From DASXAQ01 sp036406615 (GTDB lineage: Bacteria; Actinomycetota; UBA4738): 19,474 bases of DNA. This document shows positions 6,881 through 14,604 of this stretch, one piece after another; within the stretch, counting starts at the first letter, position 1; each line of letters begins with the position of its first letter. The stretch covers positions 1 to 19,474 of the forward strand of contig DASXAQ010000126.1 of the NCBI GenBank assembly GCA_036406615.1. Direction: 5' to 3'. The notes beneath the pieces were generated by a model. That model saw only the letters and a list, made by a program, of their open reading frames with translations, had not been told where the DNA came from and did no database searches. Made by a program: the position numbers and the translations under genes.

Positions 6881-8821
6881 GTGAAGCGCCTACGCATCCT
6901 CAGCGCGGTGACGACCGCGGCCACGTTCGCTCTGGTTGCCGTCGGCGGCGCCGTGCGCGCGACGGGATCGGGGCTCGGCTGTCCGGGATGGCCGAAGTGC
7001 TACGGCCACTGGTTCCCGCCGTTCGGACAGCACGGGAGTGCGCTCGAGCATGCGCTGATCGAGTACTCGCACCGGTTTCTCACGTCGCTGGTGGTGGCGC
7101 TCATCGCATGGCTGGTGATCGAAGCGTGGCGCCGCGGCGGCGCCGGCCGCCGAGCCGGAGTGCGGGCCGGCGGCACGGCGGCGATGGTCCTGATCCTGGT
7201 CCAGGCCGGCCTCGGCGCGGCCGTCGTCAAGAGCGAGCTGAACCCGGTGCTGGTCACGGTGCACTACGCGAACGCGATGCTGCTGGTCGCGGCCCTGGTG
7301 TTCGCGACCGTCGCCGCGTTCGTCGACCTGCGCGGCTACCGGGCCGAAGGAGCGAAGCGTCGGTTCGCCGGACACGCCCTTGGCGTGACGCTGGCGACGT
7401 ACGTGCTGATCATCCTCGGCACGTACGTCCGGGGCCGCAACGCCGGCCTGGTGTTCTCCGACTGGCCGCTGATGGGCGGCCGTGCCGTCCCGGACTTCTC
7501 GATCCCACTCGCGGCCGTCCAGTTCGCGCACCGCTTCGCCGCGCTGCTGGTGTTCGCCGGCATCGCGGCGCTCACCGCGCTCGCGTGGGGCCGCGAGCGG
7601 GACCGTCCGCCCGTGCGGACGTTCGCGCTGCTGTCGGGGGGCCTGTTCGTGGTGCAGATCCTGGCCGGGGCCGCGCTGATCTGGACGCACCTGTCGCCCG
7701 GGTCGCGCGTCGCACACGAGACGATCGGGAGCCTCGTCTGGGGCGCGCTGGTCGCGACCACCGTGCTCGCGTACCGGCTGCGTCCGGCCCGCCGGGACGA
7801 ACCGGTCGTCGACCTCGAGCCGCCGGGGATGGCCCGGGCCCCCATCGCGGGCGGCTCGGGCGGCGTCGCCCTGGCCACGGCGCCGGCGCTGACCGAAGCC
7901 GAGGTGGCCGCGCCCCCCGCCCCCCCGGAGCCCCGCGCCCGGCCCGCGTGGCTCGAACACGCCGGCGCGTACCTCGCCCTGACGAAGCCGAGGATCATCG
8001 TGCTGCTGTTGATCACGACGGTCCCCGCAATGATCCTTGCGGCGGAGGGATGGCCGTCGACCGCGTTGGTGCTGGCCACGCTGTTCGGCGGCACTCTGGC
8101 CGCGGGCAGCGCCAACGCCATCAACTGCTACATCGATCGCGACATCGACGAGCTGATGCGTCGCACCCGGCGACGGCCACTGCCGGCGCACCGGGTGGAT
8201 CCTCGGCGCGCCCTGGCGTTCGGCGTTGCGCTGGGCGTGGCGTCGTTCGTGTTCCTTGCGCTGACGGTCAACGTGCTGGCCGCCTCGCTTGCCCTGGCCG
8301 CCAACGTCTTCTACGTCTTCGTCTACACGCTCGGCATGAAGCGGCACACGCCGCAGAACATCGTGATCGGCGGCGCGGCCGGCGCGATGCCCGTCCTGGT
8401 TGGCTGGGCCGCCGTCACCGGCCGCGTGGGACTGCCCGCGGTCATCATGTTCCTGATTGTCTTCTACTGGACCCCGCCGCACTTCTGGGCGCTGTCGATC
8501 CGCTACGAGGCCGACTACCGGGCTGCGGGCGTGCCGATGCTGCCGGTCGTGCGGGGGCTCGACGAGACGACCCGCCAGATCCTGCTGTACTCGATGCTGC
8601 TGTTCGCCGTGACGCTGCTGCTGTATCCCATCGCGCGGCTCGGGGCGCTGTACCTGGCGGCCGCCGTGGCCCTCGGCGTGTGGCTGTTGTGGGACGCCGT
8701 GCGCCTTCGTCGCCTGCGCACGGTGCCGAACGCGATGCGCCTGTTCCACCACTCGAACACCTACCTCGCGCTGCTCTTCGCGGCCGTGGCCGCCGACCCC
8801 CTCGTGCACGCCGTGCACTGA
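6881..8821 (+). CDS. ctaA-ctaB: Fused heme A synthase - heme O synthase (CtaA-CtaB)
   Basis: A single 646-aa protein with both steps of heme A production from heme B. Residues 1-300 are CtaA. Seen are E61 and H64 (EYSHRF), H128 (VHYAN), H217 (FAHRF) and H279 (VAHE), plus the extracytoplasmic cysteine pair C34 and C40 (CPGWPKC); the corresponding second pair in loop 3 is absent. An Ala/Pro/Glu-rich linker spans about 303-357. Residues 360-646 are CtaB, the farnesyltransferase, with NCYIDRDID (N415, D419, D423) for prenyl-diphosphate/Mg binding, GMKRHTPQNIVIGG and YWTPPHFWALSIRYEADY. The GTG start has GAAGGA 6 nt upstream. The enzyme serves both heme-a oxidases encoded nearby. The frame is continuous through the junction, so this is a true fusion in the given sequence. 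Confidence 0.96.
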   Translation: MKRLRILSAVTTAATFALVAVGGAVRATGSGLGCPGWPKCYGHWFPPFGQHGSALEHALIEYSHRFLTSLVVALIAWLVIEAWRRGGAGRRAGVRAGGTAAMVLILVQAGLGAAVVKSELNPVLVTVHYANAMLLVAALVFATVAAFVDLRGYRAEGAKRRFAGHALGVTLATYVLIILGTYVRGRNAGLVFSDWPLMGGRAVPDFSIPLAAVQFAHRFAALLVFAGIAALTALAWGRERDRPPVRTFALLSGGLFVVQILAGAALIWTHLSPGSRVAHETIGSLVWGALVATTVLAYRLRPARRDEPVVDLEPPGMARAPIAGGSGGVALATAPALTEAEVAAPPAPPEPRARPAWLEHAGAYLALTKPRIIVLLLITTVPAMILAAEGWPSTALVLATLFGGTLAAGSANAINCYIDRDIDELMRRTRRRPLPAHRVDPRRALAFGVALGVASFVFLALTVNVLAASLALAANVFYVFVYTLGMKRHTPQNIVIGGAAGAMPVLVGWAAVTGRVGLPAVIMFLIVFYWTPPHFWALSIRYEADYRAAGVPMLPVVRGLDETTRQILLYSMLLFAVTLLLYPIARLGALYLAAAVALGVWLLWDAVRLRRLRTVPNAMRLFHHSNTYLALLFAAVAADPLVHAVH

Positions 8822-8912
8822 GGGGGACGACGCGCCCTCCACCGACTCGTTCCTCGCTGCGGCGCTGATCGTCGGCGCCGTCGCCCTGCTCGCCGGGCTC
8901 GGCGGTCTCGCC

Positions 8913-9509
8913 GTGGTCGGAGCCGTCTCGTGGCGCCGGACCCGCGACCTCCGGCATGGCAGCCGGGCCGCGGCGCCCGATCGGGGACTTCGACACGGCG
9001 GCTCCACGTCGCGCGCCACGCTGCTGGCGGCGCTCGGTGGCGCCGGTGCCACGGTCCTGGCCGCCGCCGCTCCCCTACCGCAGGGCACGAGGCTCGCGGC
9101 CGCGGCGCTCGGCCTCCTCGTGGTCGTGGCAGGAACGGCGGCGCGCGTCGTGGGGGTGCGTGCGTCGGCCGAAGCCCTGACGATCCGCTACGCGGCCAGG
9201 CCGCCGTTCACCGCGCGATGGAACGAGATCAACGAGCTGCAGCCGCCCGCCTGGCCCCTCGGCGGCTGGCGGGTCCGCGCCTCTACGGGCGCCCGGACCC
9301 TGATGCCCTCGGACGTCTTCGGGAACGAGGCCGTGCTGGCCGTGATCGTGGCCCGGGCGCGGCTGAGGTTCGATACGGGCGCCTGGCGGCTCAGCCCCCG
9401 CCCATCGCCCGCGCGCGTTGGGCCGCCTCCTCCTCGCGATCCAGGCGGGCGTCGATCCGGGCAGCCTCGAGTTGATCGTGGCGCATCCACGCAAGGGCCA
9501 GGATCGTGA
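8913..9509 (+). CDS. Small membrane protein of unknown function; start and 3' end uncertain
   Basis: A 198-aa reading frame from GTG 8913. It has two hydrophobic segments (about 34-54 and 60-81) followed by a mixed domain ending near residue 161 (LTIRYAARPPFTARWNEINELQ, WRVRAS, GARTLMPSDVFGNEAVLAVIV). This is reminiscent of small bacterial PH-like membrane proteins, but I do not assign a family. Two oddities bear on the limits. In-frame sequence upstream (about 8850-8912) encodes another strongly hydrophobic stretch, yet no ATG, GTG or TTG occurs there in frame. The last 119 nt are antisense to ctaG and encode a low-complexity Pro/Arg/Gly tail. Either the annotated ends are wrong or a sequence error is present. 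It follows the heme synthase gene by about 90 nt. Confidence 0.55.
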   Translation: MVGAVSWRRTRDLRHGSRAAAPDRGLRHGGSTSRATLLAALGGAGATVLAAAAPLPQGTRLAAAALGLLVVVAGTAARVVGVRASAEALTIRYAARPPFTARWNEINELQPPAWPLGGWRVRASTGARTLMPSDVFGNEAVLAVIVARARLRFDTGAWRLSPRPSPARVGPPPPRDPGGRRSGQPRVDRGASTQGPGS

Positions 9510-10317
9510 CCGAGCCGAGCAGGATCAGGTCCCCGGCGATCCACATGAGCGCGCCCCCCCAATGCTGGTCGGTCAGCGGGCTCGGGCCCCACGTCCTGGC
9601 CACCAGCAGGTAGTGCGGGTACAGGACGTCGGTCGCGGAGAAGATCGCCAGCGCCGTGAACGTGTTCACCGGCGCCGCCAGGAACACGTAGAAGAGCCGG
9701 GCCGGGAACGAGAGCCGCCACGCGCCGGGATCCAGCCCCACCACCGGCCACCAGAACAGCAGCCCGGTGCTGAGGTAGATGGCGTGCTCGCCCACGTGCA
9801 CCCAGGGGCTCTGCAGCGCCGCCTCGTACAGGGGCGAGAAGTGGGTGAAGACCATCGCGGCCGCGAACAGCGCCCACGACACGACGGGGAACGTGAGGAC
9901 CTTCACCGGGCGGCTGTGCAGGATCGGCAGCAGCCACCGCCGGCGCGTGGCCGGAGTGCTCGCCCGCAAGGCCAGGGTGATCGGCGCCCCGAGCAGCAGG
10001 CACACCGGCGCCAGCGTCATCAGCACCACGTGCTGGATCATGTGCACCCACAGGAAGATCCCGGCGTACACGTCGATGGGCGAGTTCAGCACCAGCACGA
10101 GCAGCGCGAGTCCGGAGAGGAACCAGGCCACGCGCCGCTGCGGCCACGGCGACCGCGGGTACAGATCACCGACGCGCCGCGCCCCCGCGAGGTACAGCCC
10201 CGCGGCGGCGGCGATCGGCACGACGACGAACGGCGCGAACGTCCAGGCCGTGAGCACGTGCCACCACCCCGGCGCGGGAACGTAGGTGGTCGCGGCGAGG
10301 GGGATCACGATCTCCAT
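9391..10317 (-). CDS. ctaG: CtaG-type cytochrome c oxidase assembly protein
   Basis: A 308-aa polytopic protein with about seven hydrophobic helices, matching the Caa3_CtaG family known from Bacillus caa3 oxidase assembly and often linked to copper supply. Typical features are the conserved histidines in the helices: H92 and H96 in the third (WVHMIQHVVLM), FTHFSPLYEAAL followed by HVGEHAIYL, and the motif LFWWPVVGLDP. The C-terminus is a charged, arginine/glutamate-rich cytoplasmic tail. It is transcribed away from the oxidase 2 operon, from a shared 181-bp intergenic region, and converges on the small membrane protein gene, with 119 nt of antisense overlap. The ATG at 10317 lacks a strong ribosome site. 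Confidence 0.92.
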   Translation of the reverse strand: MEIVIPLAATTYVPAPGWWHVLTAWTFAPFVVVPIAAAAGLYLAGARRVGDLYPRSPWPQRRVAWFLSGLALLVLVLNSPIDVYAGIFLWVHMIQHVVLMTLAPVCLLLGAPITLALRASTPATRRRWLLPILHSRPVKVLTFPVVSWALFAAAMVFTHFSPLYEAALQSPWVHVGEHAIYLSTGLLFWWPVVGLDPGAWRLSFPARLFYVFLAAPVNTFTALAIFSATDVLYPHYLLVARTWGPSPLTDQHWGGALMWIAGDLILLGSVTILALAWMRHDQLEAARIDARLDREEEAAQRARAMGGG

Positions 10318-10340
10318 TGTCCGTCACCATTCCGCAGGAG

Positions 10341-10358
10341 GCAGGTCCTGTGCAGGTC
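10341..10358. repeat. Tandem heptamer pair in the ctaG/oxidase 2 intergenic region
   Basis: GCAGGTC occurs at 10341-10347 and again at 10352-10358, 11 bp start to start, with a related GCAGGAG directly before at 10334-10340. One-turn spacing of direct heptamers resembles OmpR/PhoB-type regulator sites, which bind head to tail. It could also be chance in GC-rich DNA. Confidence 0.3.
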
Positions 10359-10415
10359 GCGGAGGGGTCCGGCCGCCGCTATCATGCGGGTGAACGCCTC
10401 CGGAGCCGCGATCGG

Positions 10416-10443
10416 TTGGACGGCCGCCCGGAGCCACTACAAT
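10416..10443 (+). promoter_or_regulatory. Promoter of the oxidase 2 operon
   Basis: TTGGAC (10416-10421) and TACAAT (10438-10443) with 16-bp spacing form one of the best sigma-70 matches in the window. Transcription would start near 10450, leaving about 50 nt before the GTG at 10499 with GGGGAAGAGGG as ribosome site. Confidence 0.6.
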
Positions 10444-10498
10444 TCGACCCCGTGGCCAGTCCGCGTTCGCGGGCTGCGCGGCGGGGGAAGAGGGACGA

Positions 10499-11617
10499 GT
10501 GACGGAACGACGTAGGAACTCCTGGAGGCGGCGGGTCGCGTTCTCGCGCATCCTCCCCGCAGGGCTTCTGCTGGCACTGTTGTCCTCCTGCACCATGCAG
10601 CCTGCGTCGAACCACGCGTCGCAGACCCGGACCCTGTACGACATCACGTTCGTGTTCGCCGCGGTCATCTTCGTGATCGTCGGCGGGCTCATCGTGGTCT
10701 CCGCCATCAAGTTCCGGAGCAAGCCCGGCGACGACACGCTCCCCAAGCAGATCCACGGCAACACGAAGCTGGAGATCGTCTGGATCGCCGTCCCCACGGT
10801 CATCGTGCTGGTCCTGTTCGTCCTGTCCGCGCTCACACTGGGCAAGATCGACACGGCCGAGGCGAACTCCATGACGATCAACGTGACGGGCTTCCAGTGG
10901 GAGTGGAAGTTCACCTACCCGTCGTACACGCTGGCCGACGGCACGGCGCTGGCCATCACCGGCGTGTCCGGGCCGCTGGACGCCCAGCCGGGCGTTCCGG
11001 CCTCGCAGTGGCCGACGCTCGGGCTCGAGCTGAACCAGCCGGTGCACTTCCACCTGGAATCGGACGACGTGATCCACTCGTTCTTCATCCCCGTCTTCCT
11101 GTTCAAGCGCGACGTCATCCCCGGGCACCCGAACGATTTCTGGCTGACGCCGGACCGCGCCGGCTCGTTCGTCGGCAAGTGCGCCGAGCTCTGCGGCCTG
11201 TACCACTCCGGGATGCTGTTCAACGTCAGGGTCATGCCGAAAGCCGAGTTCGACCAGTGGATCCAGCAGCAGCTGGCGGCGTTCCAGAAGGCGCAGAACG
11301 CGTGCAAGACGCCCCAGAACGGGGTCATCCAGGTGGTGGCCAAGAGCATCCAGTTCAACACGAAGTGCATGCAGGTGCCCTCGAACGCGGTGACCAAGAT
11401 CGACTTCAGCAACGAGGACCCGGGCACCCCGCACAACATCGAGGTCTACACGAACTCGTCGGCGACCACGCGGCTGACCGGGGCGACCGGCCCGACCAAT
11501 ACGATCGTGGGCGTCTCGCAGACGACGTACACGATCCCGTCCGGGCTGCAGCCCGGTACCTACTATTTCAAGTGCGACGTGCATCCCGGCATGAACGGCA
11601 AGTTCGTGGTGAAGTAG
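10499..11617 (+). CDS. ctaC: CuA subunit II with a C-terminal type-1 copper domain (oxidase 2)
   Basis: A 372-aa lipoprotein-like subunit II. The lipobox is LLSSC (C31); membrane helices cover about 48-70 and 91-114. The CuA domain starts at GFQWEW (131-136). Its ligands are H193, C228, C232, H236 and M239, with the canonical glutamate E230 in CAELC. Residues about 270-372 form a second cupredoxin with H312, C359, H362 and M365. The C-x2-H-x2-M spacing (CDVHPGM) is that of amicyanin-like type-1 sites, and C269/C290 probably form a disulfide. GTG start. The domain order matches the oxidase 1 paralogue, so the fusion predates the duplication or is lineage-wide. The blue copper domain likely relays electrons from the bc-complex cytochrome c to CuA, by analogy with caa3. 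Confidence 0.96.
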   Translation: MTERRRNSWRRRVAFSRILPAGLLLALLSSCTMQPASNHASQTRTLYDITFVFAAVIFVIVGGLIVVSAIKFRSKPGDDTLPKQIHGNTKLEIVWIAVPTVIVLVLFVLSALTLGKIDTAEANSMTINVTGFQWEWKFTYPSYTLADGTALAITGVSGPLDAQPGVPASQWPTLGLELNQPVHFHLESDDVIHSFFIPVFLFKRDVIPGHPNDFWLTPDRAGSFVGKCAELCGLYHSGMLFNVRVMPKAEFDQWIQQQLAAFQKAQNACKTPQNGVIQVVAKSIQFNTKCMQVPSNAVTKIDFSNEDPGTPHNIEVYTNSSATTRLTGATGPTNTIVGVSQTTYTIPSGLQPGTYYFKCDVHPGMNGKFVVK

Positions 11618-11633
11618 GTCGAAGGAGGAAGCG

Positions 11634-13298
11634 TTGGCCGTCACCCAAGTCCCCACCGAGCTGGCCGAGCCCGAACCGTCGTTCGGGGCCCGGATCCTGG
11701 GCTGGATGACGACGACCGATCACAAGAAGATCGGGATCCTCTACATGGTCACCGCCTTCCTGTTCTTCCTGATCGGCGGCATCCTCGCCCTGCTCATCCG
11801 CTCCGAGCTCGCCAGGCCCGGCCTGCAGTTCGTGTCCGACCAGACGTACAACGAGCTGTTCACCATGCACGGCACGATCATGATCTTCCTGTTCGTGATG
11901 CCGGTGTTCTCGGGCTTCGCGAACTACGTCATGCCGCTCATGATCGGCGCTCCGGACGTCGCGTTCCCGCGGATCAACGCGCTCTCGTTCTGGATGGTGC
12001 CGGCGGCGGGGCTGATCATGCTGTCCGGATTCCTGGTCAAGGGCGGCGCCGCCGCGGCTGGCTGGACCAGCTACACCACGCTGTCCGAGCAGTCGGCGCA
12101 GCTGGGCGAGCACGGGCAGGACCTGTGGATCGTCGGGCTGGTGATCATCGCGGCCGCCTCGCTGCTGGGATCGATCAACTTCATCACCACGATCCTGAAG
12201 ATGCGCGCGCCGGGCATGACGATGTTCCGGATGCCGATCTTCGTGTGGAACACGCTGGTCACGTCGCTGCTCGGCCTGCTGGCGATCCCGGTGCTGTCGG
12301 CGGCGCTGATCATGCTGTTCATCGACCGCAACCTGGGCGGGAGCTTCTTCGATCCCGTTCACGGCGGCAACACGATCCTGTGGCAGAACATGTTCTGGTT
12401 CTTCGGCCATCCCGAGGTGTACATCCTGATCCTGCCCGCGTTCGGGATCATCTCGGAGGTCATCCCGGTGTTCTCGCGCAAGCCGCTGTTCGGGTACCGG
12501 GCCTTCGTGTTCGCCACGCTGTCGATCGGCGCGCTGTCGTTCGCCGTGTGGGCGCACCACATGTTCGCGACCGGCGCGGTGCTGCTGCCGTTCTTCAGCT
12601 TCATGACGTTCCTGATCTCGGTGCCCACCGGCGTGAAGATGTTCAACTGGATCGCCACGATGTGGGGCGGCAAGATCAAGATGGCCACGCCGATGCTGTT
12701 CAGCATCGGGTTCCTCGCGATGTTCCTGATCGGCGGCATCAACGGCGCGTTCGCGGCCGTCGTGCCGGTGGACTTCGCCATCACCGACACGTACTTCGTG
12801 GTGGCGCACCTGCACTACGTCCTGTTCGGCGGCTCGGTGTTCGCGATCTTCGCCGGGTTCTACTTCTGGATGCCGAAGTTCACGGGCAAGTTCCTGTCCG
12901 AGCGCCTGGGCAAGTGGCACTTCTGGATCATGATCATCGGGTTCAACCTGACGTTCTTCCCGATGCACATGCTCGGCCTGATGGGCATGCAGCGCCGGAT
13001 CGCCGACTACCCGGCGAACGAAGGGCTGACCGGCTACAACGAGATCGCCACGGTCGGGGCGTTCCTCATCGCCGTGTCGATCCTGATCTTCATCTGGAAC
13101 TTCGTGTCGACGCTGCGCAAGCCGCGCACGGCGACCGACGACCCGTGGGAGGCCAACACGCTGGAGTGGGCGACGTCTTCGCCGCCGCCGCCCCAGAACT
13201 TCACTCACCTCATCCGCGTGCGTTCGGAGCGGCCGGTGTTCGACTGGCGCGAGGGCCGAAAAGCCCTGGACCAGGCCGAGAAGGAGATGCAGCCATGA
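11634..13298 (+). CDS. ctaD: Cytochrome c oxidase subunit I (oxidase 2)
   Basis: A 554-aa catalytic subunit of A1-type. Heme and copper ligands are all seen: H79 and H394 (low-spin heme a), H259, H308 and H309 (CuB), H392 (heme a3) and the cross-link tyrosine Y263 in GHPEVY. The D-pathway (N97, D108, N115, E261) is intact and the K-pathway lysine is present as K335 (PTGVKMF). One departure from the usual pattern: the histidine before the aspartate at the Mg/Mn site is threonine (T384-D385; usual H-D-T-Y). Start is TTG at 11634 preceded by GAAGGAGGA, 4-5 nt away, one of the strongest ribosome sites in the window. The stop overlaps the ctaE start as ATGA. Confidence 0.97.
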   Translation: MAVTQVPTELAEPEPSFGARILGWMTTTDHKKIGILYMVTAFLFFLIGGILALLIRSELARPGLQFVSDQTYNELFTMHGTIMIFLFVMPVFSGFANYVMPLMIGAPDVAFPRINALSFWMVPAAGLIMLSGFLVKGGAAAAGWTSYTTLSEQSAQLGEHGQDLWIVGLVIIAAASLLGSINFITTILKMRAPGMTMFRMPIFVWNTLVTSLLGLLAIPVLSAALIMLFIDRNLGGSFFDPVHGGNTILWQNMFWFFGHPEVYILILPAFGIISEVIPVFSRKPLFGYRAFVFATLSIGALSFAVWAHHMFATGAVLLPFFSFMTFLISVPTGVKMFNWIATMWGGKIKMATPMLFSIGFLAMFLIGGINGAFAAVVPVDFAITDTYFVVAHLHYVLFGGSVFAIFAGFYFWMPKFTGKFLSERLGKWHFWIMIIGFNLTFFPMHMLGLMGMQRRIADYPANEGLTGYNEIATVGAFLIAVSILIFIWNFVSTLRKPRTATDDPWEANTLEWATSSPPPPQNFTHLIRVRSERPVFDWREGRKALDQAEKEMQP

Positions 13299-13900
13299 GC
13301 GCGCGGCCCGCGCCTCCGCCCTCGGTCACGGTCGGCCACAAGCCGAAGGGCATCCCGTCCGCCCTGCTCGGAATGATCCTGTTCGTCTCGTCGGAGATCA
13401 TGTTCTTCGGCGGATTCTTCGGCGCGTACTTCGACGTCCGGTCCCAGCACACGGTGTGGCCGCCCGCGGTTCCGCCCATCGAACCGCTCGAGATCTTCCC
13501 GATCGCCACGATCCTGACGATCCTGCTGGTGACCTCCAGCTTCACGATGCAGGCCGGCTTCTTCGCGATCCGTCGCGGCGACCGGCGCGGCCTGATCCGC
13601 TGGATCAAGGTCACCCTGGCCCTGGGCGCCGCCTTCCTGCTCCTGCAGCTGTACGACTACTCGCAGCTGGGGTTCGGGATCCGTGACGGCATCTTCGCCA
13701 CGTTCTTCTACACGATGACCGGCTTCCACTTCGCGCACGTGTTCGGCGGCGCGCTGTTCCTGTACGTGATCATGATGCAGGCGTACCGCGGCGAATTCTC
13801 CGCCGACGACTACACGGGCGTGGAGGCCGCCACGATCTACTGGCACTTCGTGGACGTGGTGTGGATCGGGCTGTTCCTGACGTACTACGTCCTCAAGTGA
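13295..13900 (+). CDS. ctaE: Cytochrome c oxidase subunit III (oxidase 2)
   Basis: A 201-aa five-helix subunit III. Canonical features are FVSSEIMFFGGFFGAYF near 29-45, GIRDGIFATFFYTMTGFHFAHVFGG across two helices, and the terminal YWHFVDVVW. The last is intact, unlike in the oxidase 1 copy. ATG at 13295 overlaps the ctaD stop by four bases, so translation is coupled. It stabilises subunit I and contributes to proton uptake in the D-pathway. The preceding Pro-rich N-terminus and the KPKG segment are usual for short bacterial forms. Confidence 0.96.
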   Translation: MSARPAPPPSVTVGHKPKGIPSALLGMILFVSSEIMFFGGFFGAYFDVRSQHTVWPPAVPPIEPLEIFPIATILTILLVTSSFTMQAGFFAIRRGDRRGLIRWIKVTLALGAAFLLLQLYDYSQLGFGIRDGIFATFFYTMTGFHFAHVFGGALFLYVIMMQAYRGEFSADDYTGVEAATIYWHFVDVVWIGLFLTYYVLK

Positions 13901-13943
13901 CCGGGCTCATGGAGTTGCCGGACGTCGCGGGCGGGAGGCACGC

Positions 13944-14582
13944 GTGAAGGTCGGAGCCAACCTCTTCCTGCTGCTCGGCGCCTTCGTCCTTGGCGCCGGG
14001 GCGGTCTACGGCCTGTGGGGGCACGAACTGGCCGGCACGTTCTACCTGTGCGTGCTCGGGGTCGCGTTCATGTACCTGTCGCACGTGCTGCGACTGGCCG
14101 CGGCCGCCGAGCCGCGAGAGACCGAGGAGGACGCGCCGTCGGGCGTTGGCGGGCCGACGCCCGGGTCGCGCGAGGACCTGACCCCCGAGCCGGTCGCGGC
14201 TCACGCGTCGGCGCCGAGCCTGACGCCGTTCTTCATGGCGATCGCGATCGGCCTGGTCGTGCTGGGCCTGGTCTTCTCGGGGTGGCTCGCCCTGCTGGCC
14301 GCTGCCGCCGGGGCTGTGGTGCTCTTCGCCTGGTACCTCGAGTCCGCTCCGCGCAGGGCGGCCGAACACGCAGCCGCCGAGCACGCGGCTCACCTGCTGC
14401 ACGAGTCGCAAGCGTCGCACGCCCACGACGCCTCGGGGGACGGGTCGCACGCCGCGCCCGCCGACGGCTCGGGCGATGCGACCGATGGGACCGAGGCGAC
14501 CGCCGAAGCGCCCGAGGGCGGCGCGCCGACCCCGGACGGCGACGCGGTGGCCGCCGACCAGGACGCCTCCGCCCAGCAGTAG
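13944..14582 (+). CDS. ctaF: Cytochrome c oxidase subunit IV with a long His/Asp-rich tail (oxidase 2)
   Basis: A 212-aa protein with two pairs of hydrophobic helices: about 5-23 and 30-52, a charged Pro/Glu linker, then 94-112 and 114-131. This is the four-helix plan of actinobacterial CtaF. It exceeds the 136-aa oxidase 1 copy mainly by a C-terminal extension of about 75 residues rich in Ala, Asp, Glu and Gly. The extension contains seven histidines between residues 142 and 169 (H142, 147, 150, 153, 159, 161, 169). The tail may bind copper or zinc or may simply be disordered. GTG start with GGGAGG 5 nt upstream. Last gene of the oxidase 2 operon, convergent with ccdA with only 22 nt between. 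Confidence 0.82.
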   Translation: MKVGANLFLLLGAFVLGAGAVYGLWGHELAGTFYLCVLGVAFMYLSHVLRLAAAAEPRETEEDAPSGVGGPTPGSREDLTPEPVAAHASAPSLTPFFMAIAIGLVVLGLVFSGWLALLAAAAGAVVLFAWYLESAPRRAAEHAAAEHAAHLLHESQASHAHDASGDGSHAAPADGSGDATDGTEATAEAPEGGAPTPDGDAVAADQDASAQQ

Positions 14583-14604
14583 GCCTCGCCGAACCGCCGG
14601 CCCC

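Noticed and set aside
12125..13294. An extended in-frame open region upstream of the oxidase 2 ctaE start.
   Set aside because: It is the out-of-frame shadow of ctaD. The true ctaE begins at the ATGA overlap at 13295, where conserved subunit III sequence starts.
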